From contig OY730169.1 of assembly GCA_963422465.1 (NCBI GenBank), positions 3,348,001-3,412,000 on the forward strand: a stretch of DNA of 64,000 nt, given 5' to 3'. Under the pieces are notes generated by a model. That model worked only from the letters and a program-made list of their open reading frames with translations. It searched no databases and was not told the origin of the DNA. Below are positions 33,712-45,475 of this stretch, in pieces. Each line of letters starts with the position of its first letter. The stretch's first letter is position 1. The position numbers were made by a program, and so were the translations under genes. The DNA comes from Lichina pygmaea (taxonomy: Eukaryota; Ascomycota; Lichinomycetes; Lichinales; Lichinaceae).

Positions 33712-35849
33712 CGACGCCCTGGCCCCACCGGTCCTTGGACCTCTGGTGCCCTGTGCGCTCTAGCATCTCGTCTCCTTTGTTGCTCCGTACGACCGCGCCG
33801 CCGACGACCAACGACATGTGAGTTCTGCGAAGCGATGTACGACTTTCATTCTTATCTGCCCACGCCTGGGACGATTTCACGACACGATCGGAGCCGCTTT
33901 GCCACGACCCGTGCATGCCTTGACGCATCGACCCGGTGTTGATCCTATCATTCCTTGCGTTCCGTTCGATTCGGCCCGGCCGTCCCTTGAGACATGAGCT
34001 ATCCCACGATTCCCCGCGGAAGCATCTCCGACGAGACGACGCCATGACCTCGACCACGAGCTTGACGACGATCTGCTTGCTTCGGCCTTTCTTCCTCTTG
34101 TCAACCATTAGAGAGGAGTTGGCGGGGGGCCAGTCGGTTTTTTTACTCTTCCTCACGGCTGTGATGTCGACTCACGTTGACGACATCTCATCACTTTGCT
34201 TGTGCTCTTGCGGAGACGAATCTTGTGGATTTCATGGCATCATCTCTGTCCTCATCAAGCGAAGCGGAGAAGCAGGGCCTTCTGTCTCTACCATCATCAT
34301 TGAAAACTCAATCCTAGTCACGCTTCCTCGCCAGCAATAATCCTCTGTTTTTCTCCTCCCTCTGTCCGGCCTTCCCCGGTACGGCACATGTGGAACATAC
34401 ATACGATGCAGCAAGCGTGGAGTCGAGGAAGGTGACAGCGTTGATCCGATGGCACCCACCCGAGCGTCCCGAGCAGTAAAAGGGGCTCTGGCTCGCTTGG
34501 ATTGACCCTGGGTTCTGCGCCTCGGCCGAGGATACTACGCCGCGATGGGATCGAGAGTCGAGGGATCCTGGGAGCGAGGTCTGGCTGCTCGACATCTTCG
34601 TCCTCTCCCCGTCGTCGTCGTCGTCGTCGTCGTCGTCACCGTGCCCCTTTACTGTCACTCGGAGACCAATGGAACAAGTCACGTTGACACCAAATCGCCC
34701 GCCGAGAGCCCGTCGGTGTCCTGCGAGCCGTGATCGATCGTACGCTGGACACGAACGCTGAGAACAGGGTTCTACTTCACCTGTCTGCGATGGCGGTGGA
34801 TAGCGGATTGGTAGTCGTGGTAGTCGGTGACGTCTACGGATCCCTGAAGTTCAGGTGACATGGGCTGCGGTGGTGTGGCCTGTCGCTTGCGCATCTTACA
34901 GTACATACGTTCCGTACGTACGTACGGAGTATGTACGACTCGTGACCTGCCACGGCGGCCACGCCTGTGGCGCTTGTTCCCTGTCCTCCATTGACTTGGA
35001 ATACTTCTGTAGGTACTGTACGGTGCTGTATGAGGTACGCCACCGTGGCTTGCTACGTACAAAGGCGCTGAGCCAGGGCAACGACAAGTACGTATGTACT
35101 CCGTACAGTCGGAGTTGTACTCGTAAGACCGACCGACATCTGTTCATAAATTCTCAATGGATACCCGGAGAGGTTTGAATTACCAACCTCGTACGTACTG
35201 TACGTACGGTAGCTAACGGGCCTGTGCGGGGCCGACGAGGCCTAATTGATGGAGCCGTTGGAGCCCACTGGAGCCTTCTACACGTTTCCAGCACCAACGA
35301 TACGGCAGGCTACAATGCGTACTGTACGCACTCGTACAAGTACCTATGTACTGTACGTACGTACGAGTACGTCTCACTCGTAGGCCTTGCGCGTTCGTAC
35401 AGCATCGTACGTAACGTGACTAAGCCACAACGCGACGTCAAACTACGTACCTCGTAGGCAGCTCTAGCAGGCCCGCAAGGTCCGGTGACAAATCGCCACC
35501 TACTGTAGTCACACCGCCACCGTTAATTAGCCAGCAATCCAGACCAAGTCAGTTGCCACTGAAAACGGCAATTGCCCCGGCCTGCCCCGACCTCCCATAA
35601 ATACCCCGCCCTCACTTGACCATCAGACCCTTCTTCCTTCTTTCCCTCGGTATTCTTTTCTAGCCACGACCACGAAGCAAGAGCCACTTCGACTCGGGTC
35701 TCGGTTCTCGGACAGGCTCACTCTCGCTGTCGTCGTCGTCCCCACGACCAGGAACAGGTCCTCTCGGTCTCTTTGGGTCCACATTGCCTCTTTAACAAAC
35801 TCCTCCGACGACTTTGTCCTCGATCGTCGACGGTCGCTCTTCGGTCACG
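33712..35849. other. Intergenic region with 5' leader of polyubiquitin gene
   Basis: The left part is probably 3' UTR of the zinc-cluster gene. It contains a GTC repeat at 34611-34640 and dense GTAC/TACGTA clusters at 34900-34940, 35085-35110, 35190-35212 and 35318-35380. No coherent ORF was found. Right of about 35590 is the ubiquitin promoter and leader. Confidence 0.45.
35590..35849 (+). promoter_or_regulatory. Promoter and leader of the polyubiquitin gene
   Basis: CCCATAAATACCCCG at about 35595-35609 is a plausible TATA element. It is followed by a strongly pyrimidine-rich stretch (35627-35660), a pattern common at highly expressed fungal genes. The inferred leader is roughly 200 bases to the ATG at 35850. 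Confidence 0.5.
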
Positions 35850-36885
<1,036 letters not shown>

Positions 36886-37152
36886 GCGGTGGCTCGTGCG
36901 GTCTCTTTTCCTTTGTCGGGTTGCTGTATCTGCTGGCGGGCTCGCGGCGGCATCTGGATGCATCATCCACACATCATTCGACGGCCGCCATGACGATGAC
37001 ATGACTATCACGGCCGGTCGCAGATGTCATCGAAATATCTACATTCTGACGTCTTGCAAGGGTCCCCCGAGCCACTTCGGCTGTCGCTCTCACCGTGATG
37101 AACTTGTAGATGCCTAGCAGTGTACTTCCGTACGGGACGTAGCAGTCGTTTC

Positions 37153-37231
<79 letters not shown>

Positions 37232-37720
37232 TGACCGCTCGGTTGGTTGGTGCTGCTGAGCGCATAGATCGCAAGGAAAGATGCCCGTAAGGTTCAGTTC
37301 GTAGTAAGCATGGATGACATCATCCACCCGGCGTCCGCGCCGTGACTCATCCGTTCACCAAAGTACGTAACGTACCGGGGTGCGTACTCGTGTGGATCTG
37401 AACGAGACCGGATCGGTCGCTGTTGGTGTGTCGCGAGAGATACTGGTCTGGTGGCACTTGTGCTAGAGCACCGACGTCGAACACAGCTCATCGTTACCTT
37501 TCCATCATGCCGTGCTGGGTTCCTCTCGCCAAGCTCGGATGGGACATGTGAACCTGCATGACGGCCGCTACAGATGCGTGGCACTGCAAGGGACGCACGA
37601 TCGTCTCCGGTTTGTCCGTCCAGACCGTACCCTACCGCTTTCTTGGCCCGTAGGTACCAACGGGCGAACAGAGATCGTCGTCCGGTCACCTGACCCGACA
37701 AGGACCGCTCGTCCGTCCCC
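36886..37720. other. Intergenic region with GAC repeat
   Basis: 3' UTR side of polyubiquitin and 5' side of the BRAP2-like gene. It contains a GAC microsatellite (37153-37231) and a CGTAACGTACC cluster at about 37363. No gene is supported. Confidence 0.5.
37153..37231. repeat. GAC microsatellite
   Basis: About 26 perfect GAC units. The same triplet encodes the poly-Asp tract of the calpain gene at about 60856-60917, but here it is noncoding. Confidence 0.95.
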
Positions 37721-40215
37721 ATGCCAGCCTACTACTACTATCACATCTTCTTCGAGGTCGGCCCAGACGACGGCGGCGGCAGATCGCGTTGCTTCGAAGG
37801 CGTCGTCTCGCGCAGGAACCTGCTACCGCCTCCGGCTTCGCCCAGCGGTGTGATACGGAGCGGTGGTCTGGTCAGAGGAAGGTCAAGGACGGACGGTGAG
37901 CAGGCAGATAGGCCGGCCGGAAACGCTCCTGGGCCCCGACAGGACTGGCGATCTGGACGCATCTCCGTGCAGAGCATCGACATGGGCCCGTCGCGAGCAA
38001 GGACGAGTCCCCCCAGAGGACCGGCCGCGGCCGAGGCCCTACGCGGAGGAAGTACGCTCGAGACCGGCGTCGATGCCACCGCGACCAAGGGCCGCTTCGT
38101 GAGCCTAGCGACGCAGGAGACCGACCTCGGGTGGGGCGTCGTGCACCTGTATCGGGACGGCGAGGCGACGCCGGGCCTGTATGACGACGGCGACGACTCG
38201 GCCGACCTGGTCCGCACCACGGCCGGCCCGCTGTCCATGTCGGCAGCGGCGCGGCCGTCGACGCGAAAGTCCCGCAGCGTGACCGGCGACGAGGACTGCA
38301 CGACGGTCTGCATCCTGGCCGTGCCTTCGTACCTCACCCCGGCGGATTTCATGGGCTTCATCGGCGAGCGCACGACGAGCGACGTCACCCACATCCGCAT
38401 GGTTCGCACCGAGAGGGTCAACCGCTACATGGTGCTGATGAAGTTCCGAGATGCCGAAAAGGCGAAGCGGTGGAGGAGACGGTGGAACGGGAAGCCGTTC
38501 AACAGCGTCGAGGTAGGCTGGAGGTCCGTTTCCCGAGGCCTTCCGTGTCGATGTTCACAGCCGACAGCCGGAGTATTGCCACGTCGTCTTCATCAAGTCG
38601 ATTCGGTTCCAGTCCCCAGGACGGGGGAACGACTCGTCGACCTATCCGAACCTCAAGGACGACCCGTTGACACCGGCCTCGAGTGCTGCGAACCGAGACC
38701 AGCCCGGCCTGACGCACGCAGCGACCAAGCTTGGCCGGTCTGCGCTCTCGACGAAACCCACGGCTCCGCCGACGCCGTCGTTGATGGAGCTGCCAACCTG
38801 TCCCGTCTGCCTCGAGCGCATGGACGAGACCACCGGCCTGCTCACGATCCTCTGTCAACACGTCTTTCACTGCGAATGTCTCCAGAAGTGGCGAGGCACC
38901 GGATGTCCCGTCTGTCGATACACGCAAGGTGACGGCACGGAGCTTTCGCAGGGGCAAGCGCTTGGGAGCGGTCGTCAGGATGCCGTGTGCAGCGTGTGCG
39001 GCGCCGAGGCGAATCTCTGGATATGGTGAGACCCGTCTCTCCGCGATCAGGGTTTCCTTCTGCCGCAGCTGCCCGCCCGAGGACCGATCGATCGATCGCT
39101 GACCGGGAAACAGCTTGATCTGCGGCAACGTCGGCTGCGGCCGCTACGACGAAGCCCACGCCTTCTCGCACTACGAAGAGACGGGGCATTCCTACGTCAT
39201 GGACATTGACACCCAGCGCGTGTGGGACTACGTTGGCGACGGCTACGTGCATCGGCTCATCCAGGACAAGTCGGACGCCAAGCTCGAGGAGCTTCCGCCT
39301 GGCACGTCCCTCGCCAGCGACGGCAGCGGCGTGCCCTCGCACGCCGACGAGCTCCGGGCGCAGGAGAAGCTCGAGGACATTGGGATCGAGTACACGCATC
39401 TGCTGCGGTCGCAGCTCGAATCGCAGCGGCTCTATTTCGAGGAGAAGATCGCGCAGGCGGCGGACAAGGCGTCGCAGGCGTCGCGCGTGGCCGAGGACTC
39501 GACGGCCAGCCGCACGCAGCTGCGCGCCGAGCTCGACGCTCTCTCGAGCGCGCACGCGACCCTGAGCGAGGACACGATGCCGTCGCTCGAGCGGGACAAG
39601 ACGCGGCTCGAGCGGCGGGCCGAGAAGGCGTCGGCGACGGCACGGGCCATGGAGAAGGCGTGGCGCGAGGAGAAGACCATGAACGAGAGCCTCCTGCAGC
39701 GCATCGGCCACCTCGAGGCCGACGTGGCCGCGAGCAAGACGCGCAACGACGAGCTCCGGCGGCGCAACGCCGACCTCGACGACCAGAACAGAGATCTCGC
39801 CTGCTTCATCAGCGGCAGCGACAAGATTGCGCGGCTGAACGAGGAGGATCGCGAGGATGTCGTGCAGGGCACGGTCTCGCTTGGTGAGGCTGGTGCTGGT
39901 GGTGCTGGTGGTGCTGGTGCTTCTGGAGCAGGAAAGAAGAACAAGAACAAGAACAAGGGGAAAAGAAAGGGCAAGGGTGTGGGTATCGGGCCAAGTGTGG
40001 GCGCAAACACAGGTACAGGTGAAAATGAGAGTGCGAGTATCGTCGAGGGCACGGGCACAGCTGAAGGCGCAAGTACAGTCGAGGGCGCGAGCGCAGACGC
40101 AGGTGCAGGCGTGGGCACAGGTGCGAGCACGGATATGGATACGGGCACCGATGCAGGTGCAGGTGCGAGCACAGACACAAGTCCTGACACTGGAAAAAGC
40201 ACAGAGAAGAATTGA
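37721..40215 (+). CDS. BRAP2/Etp1-type RING and ZnF-UBP protein
   Basis: Exons are 37721-38512, 38568-39025 and 39114-40215 (783 residues; introns 55 and 88 bp, GTAGGC/GTGAGA donors). Domain order is the BRAP2 family signature. First is an RRM-like BRAP2 domain (CTTVCILAVPSYLTPADFMG ... RYMVLMKFRDAEKAKRW), then EYCHVVFIKSI. The RING follows from residue 342 (CPVCLERMDETTG, CQHVFHCECLQKW, CPVCR). Next is a ZnF-UBP finger (CSVCGAEANLWICLICGNVG, HSYVMDIDTQRVWDYVGDGY) and a long coiled coil (about 500-645). Relatives are E3 ubiquitin ligases: human BRAP, and yeast Etp1 in ethanol response. The C tail after a KNKNKNKGKRKGKG basic patch is a Gly/Ala/Thr low-complexity repeat (40020-40200). Same strand as polyubiquitin but with separate promoters. 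Confidence 0.93.
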
Positions 40216-40809
40216 TGACGATAATGACGATGATGTTGATGATGATGATAGAATAGACTGCAAAGGACACACATGAAGCTTTGTTATTTTGTTGTCTATT
40301 ACATTCTCTCTCTCTCACCACAGGCAACACAAATCCATAAATCTTTATTTCTCTTGTTTCATCATCTTTACCCCCACCAAAAAGAAGCATTCACAGACAT
40401 GGTTGATTTCTCACTTGACACTCACGACACACAATATCCAACCCTCGACCAAGGCAGCAGTGTTGTAACTGACATACCAACTTGGGGAAAAGCACAATCA
40501 ACTGACTTTGTCTCCACTGACAGTTCTCTCTGTCTACAAGAAACATACAAGACTATGTAGTACTCCAGCAGTACTCTAGCAGTAGTCTATTCGGTAGACA
40601 GTCACTCTACTCTACTCTGCTATAAGCCTGGATCTACCAAGAACATCTGACACGGCAGATCTAGCGATGATCTTCTGGGTAGTGACAGAACAGAACAATA
40701 AAGATCAGGGAGGGTTTTTTTTTTTTGATTGTAGTAGATTGTTCTTCTCTGCGGTGCGGTGCAGTGCATGTTAGTTTGACATTGACTCTGCCGATGCCGC
40801 CACCTACCG

Positions 40810-40957
40810 GTGCCTTCTAGAGCAAACACAGCCACAGGGTGAACAAAGACTTTGCAGGACAACCATCACATATAGTTGCTTGGCTAGTTCTCCCTGATCA
40901 ATCAATCAGCTGTCACACTTATCTTCTTCCCCCCTGCTCACTACAGTGTTCCTAGTC
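40810..40957 (+). repeat. Dispersed repeat, copy 1 of 2
   Basis: Shares GTGCCTTCTAGAGC, a TCCCT(A/G)ATCAATC block, TGACACTTATCTTCTTC-like sequence and GTTCCTAGTC, in the same order and spacing, with 61905-62049. No terminal repeats or coding capacity were found, so the class is unknown. Confidence 0.6.
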
Positions 40958-40971
40958 AACCAGTGCAGTGC

Positions 40972-41000
40972 GGTGTGGTGTGGTGTGGTGTGGTGTGGTG
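40972..41000. repeat. GGTGT tandem repeat
   Basis: Five-base unit repeated about six times. Confidence 0.8.
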
Positions 41001-41285
41001 CGGAGTGGTGCAGTAAATGTGTCAGGAGCTAGTTGCCCCCCGACCGGGCGCTTAGTCGGCTTGGGGTCGCCTGGGCTAAGGCAGGCGGGTGCAGCCGCAC
41101 TTATTTTATCTATCGCTAGTACGGAGATGTCGGGCACTAAAGGCCAGACATAGCAGTAGTCTTTTGGCTCAGTTCCGCTCCAGCCTAATTTAAGCTCCGT
41201 ACGGCTGCGCGGCGACAGTACGTTCTTGAAAGATGATGAGCTTGTCCACTCCCAGAGCTCTCTCTGTATCGATGGACTTGGGGGG

Positions 41286-41395
41286 GAAATTCTGAGGCTG
41301 TCTGATCTCAAGGCTGTCCACTCCCAAGACTGCCTGCTTCCACAGCTGTTTGATCCCAAGGCTGTCTGATCCCCAAGGCTGTCTGCACCTGGAAC
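41286..41395. repeat. 16-17-bp minisatellite AAGGCTGTCTGATCCC
   Basis: About six diverged head-to-tail units, for example AGGCTGTCTGATCTCA, AGGCTGTCCACTCCCA, AGACTGCCTGCTTCCA, CAGCTGTTTGATCCCA, AGGCTGTCTGATCCCC and AGGCTGTCTGCACC. Confidence 0.75.
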
Positions 41396-41872
41396 TCTTC
41401 CCAGTCTTTCTTACGTGCATGCACAAGCAGGGAAAGAAACGAGTATAAAGTGAGTGAGGGAGTGAGCAGTGGTCGCTGACAATGAAACAGAGGAACACTT
41501 GGGACTGAGTGGCCGGTTGGATGAGATAGACTGCAAGTACTGTACTTGCTTGTGGGTATACTACCCCCGGTATAGAAGCGCTCGTAGTCTAAGTAGATGG
41601 CTGGCGGGCGGCTGTTGTTGGTGCTCACCCATCCAGTCTACTTATTAGATGTTGCTGCTGCACGTACACAGAGGAAAAACCAATGGATTCCGTCGAGGAG
41701 TGGGTAGGAAATGTCACGCCAGTCTTCCGACTCTTTAACATACAAGGACACTTTTGCAGACTGATGAAACACAGACCAAGTTGCCCACCAGCCTTACTTC
41801 AATCGCTATGTATATCTCTTCGTCGCTGCGTACCCAGGGGGTACACGCACAAAGACGGCTATATGGCGAATC

Positions 41873-43039
41873 TCATCTTGGGACAGGTCGCGGACGGATC
41901 GCTGGCCTCGCAGCACCTGAGAAGCCAGGACGACGTTCGGTACGTGCGTCCGCACCGCCGAACTGCTCTGACATGGCTGCTCCCAGGTCTCGGAACCACT
42001 TGCCCGATCGAAAGCTCCGGATCCCGTTCGTCAGTTGGTCCCTGAGGTCTCCGAGATGGTACGTCATCGGACGACGACGACCGCTGTCATCAGCACCGCT
42101 GTCATCAGCAGCGCTGTCGTAGTGCCGCGGGGGCGTAGTCTGAATACGTGCAGTTCGGTCCGCGTGGCTTGGATGCGCTTCGCCGCAGTGTTGACGGCAT
42201 CGCTTTTTCACGCGCGGCTGGCTGCCATCCCCGCTGAAGTCGAGCGGGTTGTAGTACTGTTCTCGTCTCAGCCAGCACCGCCCAACTGCCCCATGCAGAG
42301 CCACCTGGTGTTCTCGGCGGCACAACACGACCGTACAGTACGAGACAGATCCCAACTTACCCAATCGCGGCACCACTTCATGCACTGGCTATAATATTCT
42401 CCCTTTGGCGGATCCTTTGACGGGTGTTCTTTCCCCACGACCACTTTTTGTTGGGATTTGGACCCATAGATCTTGGCGCATCTCCGGGAGCAGTATTCCC
42501 TCCAGTGTTTCCGTGGCGTGTCACTTTCCACAGCTCCGAGTATCCAAGGAAGGTGGGGAGAGAGGCTCGGCATCTGTTGCGGTGTCACTCAACGTTCTGC
42601 CAATGTAAGTATCACCAGACCAGCTGCAAATGACCTACAGACTCGAGACACACAGCCCTGCATTCCTTGGGGTCTTTCCCGTCTGGGGGTTGCGGATATT
42701 CAGTTCGACCCCGCCACGGATTGCCCTCTGGATTCTCTGGACCAGGAATGCCATAGTCCGGAACGGGTGTTCCGCCACGCCATTCAGGGGGTACCGGAGT
42801 TTGGTTAGGCTCTCTTTTGCCCAATCGATCGATGCCCTTCTCCCGTGACTGGAGGGCCGTCTCGTGAGCTCTCGTCGTCGCACAGCCTGGACGGGGAAGA
42901 TACCTACCTGGTGTCCGTCTTGGCCGCGCTGTGGCAAGTGGATGCCAGCTTGTTTGGGCGAGCCCAGCGACCCTGTCACAATCCCAAGGAGGGCCAAGAG
43001 GACAAGGAAAGCATCAGCAGCGGAGACAATGGACGGCAT
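41873..43039 (-). CDS. Predicted secreted protein with recurring C-x3-C motifs
   Basis: Exons in transcript order are 43039-42908, 42836-42639, 42573-42361 and 42304-41873 (324 residues). The three introns (71, 65 and 56 bp) are GT/AG and phase 0. Exon 1 encodes a signal peptide (MPSIVSAADAFLVLLALLGI VTGSLG). Exon 2 begins GIDRLGKREPNQTP; the KR is a plausible Kex2 site, so the preceding stretch may be a propeptide. A Pro/Gly-rich stretch (PVPDYGIPGPENPEGNPWRG) follows. Paired cysteines with three residues between them recur: KECRAVC, EYCSRRC, SQCMKWC and KRCRQHC. Pairs close exons 2 and 3. The tail is basic/polar. I recognise no family. A Cys-paired secreted protein of this kind could be an effector-like or cell-surface protein, but that is inference. 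Intron choice is by eye; the acceptor of exon 4 is the least sure. Confidence 0.55.
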
Positions 43040-43326
43040 GCCGATTGACTGCGTTACCGCTCTCAGCGAAGTTGCGCTCAGCTTGCAAGCTAGCCATCGC
43101 CGTCTTAAAAGCCCAGCGGCTGTAGCTGATTATCTCAGTGGCAACTCGTAAAGATTCTGGTAGCACGCCTCGCAGCTGTAAATCCGAAATACGCTTGCCG
43201 AGTGGCATGTTACGAGCGTGCCCCTCTTCGGCCCTGTGTGTTCGTTCGGGACCGACCTCGTACGTAGCAGTCCCTTTATGGTTAGGCGTCGTTGCTCCTG
43301 GTCAGAGCTCCGGAACAGGAGGATCG
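43040..43326. promoter_or_regulatory. Presumed promoter of the secreted-protein gene
   Basis: Sequence upstream (minus-strand sense) of ATG 43039. No clear TATA element was found. A possible small gene on the same strand ends at 43327. Confidence 0.3.
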
Positions 43327-43683
43327 CTAACTAGACGGTCGATCTCCGACACTGCTCCGCCAAGTTCCTGGCACTGCCTGGCGACGAGCAACATATTCGT
43401 ACGGTACGTACGTACGTACGTACTTGGCGGATTGAGACATCTTGCTCGGGGCGTTCTTCCAATGGGCCTTCTTGCTGAATGGAAAATTGAATCTCAGGCC
43501 ATTCGTATCTCTTGGGCTGCCGCAGAGCTGAATACCCCCTGCGCTCTCGAACAATACGTATGTAGGACGGACGTCTCCAAACGCTGTCTTCCGGAGCTCG
43601 GTCGTGTATGGGTCATACAGCCACCATCGAAGCTGACAAACACCATGCCTGGGCGGATCAATTGGAATCGTATTGATGGGCAT
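43327..43683 (-). CDS. Short ORF upstream of the secreted-protein gene, doubtful
   Basis: From ATG 43683 the minus strand is open for 118 codons: MPINTIPIDPPRHGVCQLRW, then WLYDPYTTELRKTAFGDVRP, ESAGGIQLCGSPRDTNGLRF and SKKAHWKNAPSKMSQSA. The last third is a TACG-repeat translation (KYVRTYV), which argues against that part being real. The first 86 residues look protein-like but match no family I know, and a splice at the repeat is possible. It may be a gene fragment. Confidence 0.25.
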   Translation of the reverse strand: MPINTIPIDPPRHGVCQLRWWLYDPYTTELRKTAFGDVRPTYVLFESAGGIQLCGSPRDTNGLRFNFPFSKKAHWKNAPSKMSQSAKYVRTYVPYEYVARRQAVPGTWRSSVGDRPSS

Positions 43684-43890
43684 GCCATCAGATGATATGA
43701 ATTCCTCCCTTCACGACAAGCCGTGTCATCCTTGTCGCTTCTTGTAAGAAATGGTCGGCTCTCAAAACCAATAAGCAGGAAGTCGGATGACCCGAGGTCT
43801 ATTCGTACTCGTACGACACTGGCTACTGACTAAGCCGTGATGAAGTTATGACTAATCGTCAGCCAGCAAGACCTTGAGTACGAGTACTCC

Positions 43891-44415
43891 GTACGAGGTG
43901 TATGCTGGATTTAACGTTACAGTGGCACGACACAAGTCTGCGTACACCTTCATATAAAATCTACCTCGGGTTAGTCCGGAGGATCAATAAATCATCGCTT
44001 GCTGCTGTCGCGGTAACTCTGATTCTGTCGCATTACTTAAGAAGATAGCAGCTGATAGGCTGTACCGGTGTACGCAGACTTGTGTCGTGACGCTGTAGCA
44101 AAATACAATTAGTCAGCTAAAAAACCAGCGACTGTGTCAAAAACCTGAGCCACCGGCACACACCGGTCAAGCTCCAAGTAAGAATCAGGTCCCTGAGTTC
44201 CTCGATGCGCCAGCAACTCCAAAGTGACACCAGAGGAGTGGCTGGAGAAGCTGATGGACTCGATGCAAGCATGTTGCCAGGCCGTCATTGATGCCAACAG
44301 TGGTCATACTGAATATTGAACTGTACGTGACTGTCTCAGGAATTCTGAAAATGCGGCTCGGCAACTAGCTTTTGGTTGTATTTTGCTAACGTTAAATCCA
44401 GCAGACACCTCGTAC
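43891..44415. mobile_element. Outer TIR element interrupted by an inner TIR element
   Basis: The right terminus (44376-44415) is, on the reverse strand, GTACGAGGTGTCTGCTGGAT then TTAACGTTAGCAAAATACAA. The left terminus has the same 40 bases with one mismatch, but split after TTAACGTTA (43891-43919 and 44098-44108) by a 178-bp insertion. Without it the element is 347 bp. The interior contains one 62-codon minus-strand frame (44297-44109) with no recognisable feature, so it is non-autonomous. The superfamily is unknown; no target duplication is certain. Confidence 0.8.
43920..44095. mobile_element. Inner miniature TIR element (Tc1/mariner-type ends), MITE2
   Basis: Ends CAGTGGCACGACACAAGTCT (left) and CAGCGTCACGACACAAGTCT (right, reverse strand), both continuing GCGTACACC: 29-bp TIRs with two mismatches. 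TA occurs on both sides (43918-43919 and 44096-44097). The unbroken right arm of the host element shows the single TA of the empty site. No coding capacity (176 bp). Confidence 0.85.
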
Positions 44416-45361
44416 AGACGTACTTGTATCGTACCCTCGTTCAAGCAGGATTGAGGATCTCGTTTTCAGATGGTCAGCATCAGACCACGTGACTTTGTCG
44501 CCCCTTGGAGAAGTTATGATCACCATAAAAGTTACGGACAACCCACCTAATTCTTACCCAAGCGACATGTATTGAAACCTTTGATACGGTAAGTAACAGC
44601 CAACATTGCTCGTCGTGTCACCGGCTTGATGCCTAACTTTGGCCTACGACAGCCTACCAGATAGGGGCACGAGGGGGCTTCATGTGTCGTCATCCAAGTC
44701 TTATCACGATCGGGCGAATCTAGCCGACGAAGAAAAGCAACGGACAAAAGGAACAAGTCTCGATCATCCGTGCCGCGCCGGCGCTTACAGCTGTCCAATT
44801 GGAGCCGCCGTCACAAACAACCGGACCGGGCCCCGCTAGCCGACCGTTCCCCGCTTGGGCGCAAACAAAGCTGTTCCCTGGGGTTGACGGCAATGCAGGT
44901 TCCAATTGGCAAGAGCTCGGCCTTGGTGGAAGGGTGGGGAGAAGACGAACGAGGTACGGGAGTACGGGAGTACACTCTGCCCTTTACAGCAACACCGCCT
45001 CGGCCGACTGGCGCATAGGGACATACGTACCGAGTGCGATCACAGCTACGCGAATGGAGCGCCCAATCATGGTATCGCTGCTCGCGCCGGCGCACTGGAC
45101 GGCGTCGTCCGGCGGCACCCACCCATCCCACCACAGAAATATATCTCTCGGCAGCGGCCCTTCGTCCTCCCCTTGGAACTGCTTTCCCGAGAGACAAAAC
45201 CGACCAGGGCTTGTGCGGCGCCGCCGGTATCGTTACAGAACTACAGTAGCACGTCAGACTTGACGTCGCACAGTGATCTCGTCGAGGGGGCGGATTGCTT
45301 TTCGGCCGGTTGGGTCATGGCAGTTGGCTTGGTGGTGCTGCTGCCGCTGTCCACTTGAGAT
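44416..45361. other. Intergenic region
   Basis: Several overlapping frames lack coherent features. It should include the promoter of the membrane-protein gene at 45362. A GTACGGGAGTACGGGAGTAC repeat lies at 44955-44974. Confidence 0.4.
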
Positions 45362-45435
45362 ATGTCCAGACCGCTGCATCCACCGCCGTCGTCGATGAGG
45401 TCCCTGCCGTTCTCGCCGCTCCCGACCGCTGCAGT

Positions 45436-45475
<40 letters not shown>

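Larger units (their letters stand above)
40216..41872. other. Repeat-rich intergenic region
   Basis: Contains a GATGAT repeat just after the BRAP2-like stop, a dispersed repeat copy (40810-40957), a GGTGT tandem (40972-41000) and a 16-17-bp minisatellite (41286-41395). No gene is supported. Confidence 0.5.

Noticed and set aside
37008-37327. Poly-Arg/poly-Val ORFs
   Set aside because: Translations of the GAC microsatellite in other frames.
43138-43695. 185-codon plus-strand frame opposite the secreted-protein promoter
   Set aside because: No ATG at its start, contains TACG-repeat translation, no features.
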